A stretch of 13,435 nucleotides of DNA from Planctomycetaceae bacterium UBA2671. GTDB lineage: Bacteria > Planctomycetota > Planctomycetia > Planctomycetales > Planctomycetaceae. The stretch's first letter is position 1. Each line of letters opens with the position of its first letter. Where the stretch lies: the NCBI GenBank assembly GCA_002359185.1, contig DEML01000030.1, positions 3,234 to 16,668 on the forward strand, given 5' to 3'. Position numbers and translations under genes: made by a program. Shown here piece after piece: positions 12,254 through 13,435 of the stretch. The notes beneath the pieces were generated by a model. The model did not search any database. It was not told where the DNA came from and saw only the letters and a list, made by a program, of their open reading frames with translations.

Positions 12254-13195
12254 ATGCGGATTTGCCAGCCCCTTGCTCTCGCCCTTTCTCTGCTTCTACT
12301 CTGCACGGCTTCCCTTGAAGCTGGAAAAGTGAATGTTGTTCGGGAAGGTGACAAAGCGATTGTTAATATCGATGGTGCTCACTTCACGACCTATAATTTT
12401 GCGGACACGCAGGCGAAGCCTTACTTTCATCCGATCCTCGCACCTGGAGATGTGCTGGTCGTGCGTGAGCAGGTTTTCAATAAAGAGGGCGAACAGGGAA
12501 ATGATGCCAAGACCGGCATGGGGCATTTTCATCACAAGGGAGTCTGGATTGCGATTGATACCGTTAACGAGGGGCTGAATTACTGGCACGAGCGGGATCA
12601 AATAAAGAACCAGAAGGTCACTGTATCTTCAGAGGGGAGCAATGGTGTGATTGAGGTTGTGAATCATTGGCAGGGTGCCGATAAGAAGCCTTTGCTCAAA
12701 GAGGAAACTCGGTTCACGATCACGCCAGATCGACTGATCGTGTGTGAGTTGAAACTGACTGCGATCGATCAGTCTGTCACATTTGGGGATACCAAAGAGG
12801 GTCTGTTTGCGATTCGGGTGAATCATTCGATGCGGGAAATGTCTGGTGGAGAGATTGTGAATGCATCTGGTGAAGAAGGAGAAGAGAACTGCTGGGGCAA
12901 GCCTTCACCCTGGATTGATTATCACGGCGAAGTTGATGGCAAAACTGTTGGTGTCAGCCTGTTCGATAGTGGTGAGAACTTCCGTCCGTCACGCTACCAC
13001 GTTCGTGGATACGGTTTGTTCGCGATTAGCCCGTTTGGGGAAAAGAAATACAGCAACGGGAAAGCCGAAGCTGCTCCGGTGACATTGCAGGCTGGGGAAT
13101 CTGTCAAGTTGCGATATGGGTTGTACGTTCATAGCGGCGATGAAAAAGAGGGGCATGTTGCGGAGCAGTATCAGAAGTTTGTGCAGGTGCAGTAG
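12254..13195 (+). CDS. Secreted DUF6807 (PmoA-type) family protein
   Basis: 313 aa from ATG 12254, chosen because GGAGA (12242-12246) lies 7 nt upstream and a clear signal peptide starts there (MRICQPLALALSLLLLC, then TASLEAGK, cleavage near residue 24). The open frame extends up to 12155, but that part overlaps an inverted repeat and stem-loop and is not protein-like. Family features: KPYFHPILAPGD, MGHFHHKGVWIAIDTVNEG, NYWHE, KEGLFAIRVN, NCWGKPSPWIDYHG and HVRGYGLFAISPFG. The histidine-rich HFHHKG segment is typical. DUF6807 proteins are abundant in planctomycetes; the name PmoA-like is historical and does not imply methane oxidation. A periplasmic role in carbohydrate breakdown is often supposed but unproven. 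Single gene between two inverted-repeat elements, with a possible regulatory stem-loop in the leader. Confidence 0.88.
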   Translation: MRICQPLALALSLLLLCTASLEAGKVNVVREGDKAIVNIDGAHFTTYNFADTQAKPYFHPILAPGDVLVVREQVFNKEGEQGNDAKTGMGHFHHKGVWIAIDTVNEGLNYWHERDQIKNQKVTVSSEGSNGVIEVVNHWQGADKKPLLKEETRFTITPDRLIVCELKLTAIDQSVTFGDTKEGLFAIRVNHSMREMSGGEIVNASGEEGEENCWGKPSPWIDYHGEVDGKTVGVSLFDSGENFRPSRYHVRGYGLFAISPFGEKKYSNGKAEAAPVTLQAGESVKLRYGLYVHSGDEKEGHVAEQYQKFVQVQ

Positions 13196-13197
13196 GT

Positions 13198-13325
13198 GAA
13201 AGCGGAAGATGGAAAGCCGAAAGCGGAAAAATGAATGGTCACGCGTTTTCTTAAATTCGTTCCGTTTTTAGTTTGCCGAAATCCTCATCGACAGTTCGGC
13301 TTTCCGCTTTCCACTCTCCGCTTTC
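13198..13325. mobile_element. MITE-like element B, inverted relative to element A
   Basis: Ends 13198-13227 and 13296-13325 (reverse complement) both fit the 30-bp end pattern of element A: GAAAGCGGA, four variable bases, GGAAAGC, G/C, GAAAGC, G/C, GA. The order of the two G/C positions and the four-base spacers (GAGT at the right end here, GAGG at the left end of A) show that B is reversed. It begins two bases after the DUF6807 stop. The interior is non-coding and unlike A. Confidence 0.7.
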
Positions 13326-13339
13326 AAAATGTGATGACT

Positions 13340-13374
13340 CTGGGGGCTTCACTTCGTTACGACCCCAGCCACCC
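13340..13374. repeat. 35-bp CTGGGG...CCCCAG repeat, copy 2
   Basis: Matches 2729-2763 with three substitutions in the loop half. Outer arms CTGGGG and CCCCAG and the CCACCC tail are identical. The two copies lie about 10.6 kb apart, so the family is dispersed. Confidence 0.7.
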
Positions 13375-13404
13375 AACCGAATGCAATAAGAACGTCGAAG
13401 GAAT

Positions 13405-13435
13405 CCCCTCATCCGGCCTTCGGCCACCTTCTCCC
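13405..13435. repeat. Dispersed CCTCATCCGGCC-type repeat, cut by the window end
   Basis: CCCCTCATCCGGCC followed by TTC, GGCC, ACC, TTCTCCC. The core GGCC-TTC-GGCC is a small hairpin. Strings of this kind are common dispersed repeats between bacterial genes. The end of the unit is beyond the window. Confidence 0.45.

Overview
The window reads as chromosome of a planctomycete. This is inferred from CsrA next to a large flagellin, a secreted single-CXXCH protein, a secreted DUF6807 (PmoA-type) protein, moderate GC, and intergenic DNA packed with palindromic repeats. No ribosomal RNA or other taxonomic marker is present, so genus cannot be given.

Layout. Positions 1-1655 hold two minus-strand genes: an unrecognised 183-aa protein, then a ~303-aa protein with a PD-(D/E)XK-like core. 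Between them lies an ~89-bp imperfect palindrome with the architecture of an integron attC site, so the two may be gene cassettes. No integrase gene is in view. Positions 1690-3320 have no convincing gene. They contain at least ten short perfect or near-perfect palindromes of different sequence, many followed on the + strand by a similar CACCC/CCTAC-like tail, plus a duplicated composite unit.

Positions 3379-6851 form a motility block: csrA with its own terminator, a possible small membrane protein, and an 866-aa flagellin with three tandem ~105-125-aa repeats in its surface domain, closed by a strong terminator. The flagellin leader region has several ANGGA motifs, one overlapping the ribosome binding site, which suggests CsrA control.

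A telomere-like heptamer tract (TTTAGGG, then TTTGGGG) follows at 6861-6929 and runs into the 3' end of a minus-strand gene for a secreted CXXCH protein. Divergent from that gene is a 1171-aa protein that I read as a PPi-type phosphoenolpyruvate carboxykinase. A hairpin with a T-run lies between the two. The last gene encodes the DUF6807 protein and is bracketed by two ~130-bp elements with 30-bp terminal inverted repeats, in opposite orientation. The window ends in two dispersed repeats.

The strongest leads for new biology are the attC-like site with its cassette-like genes and odd start codon, the palindromes that share a tail, and the paired inverted-repeat elements around the DUF6807 gene. 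None of these could be tested by database search here.
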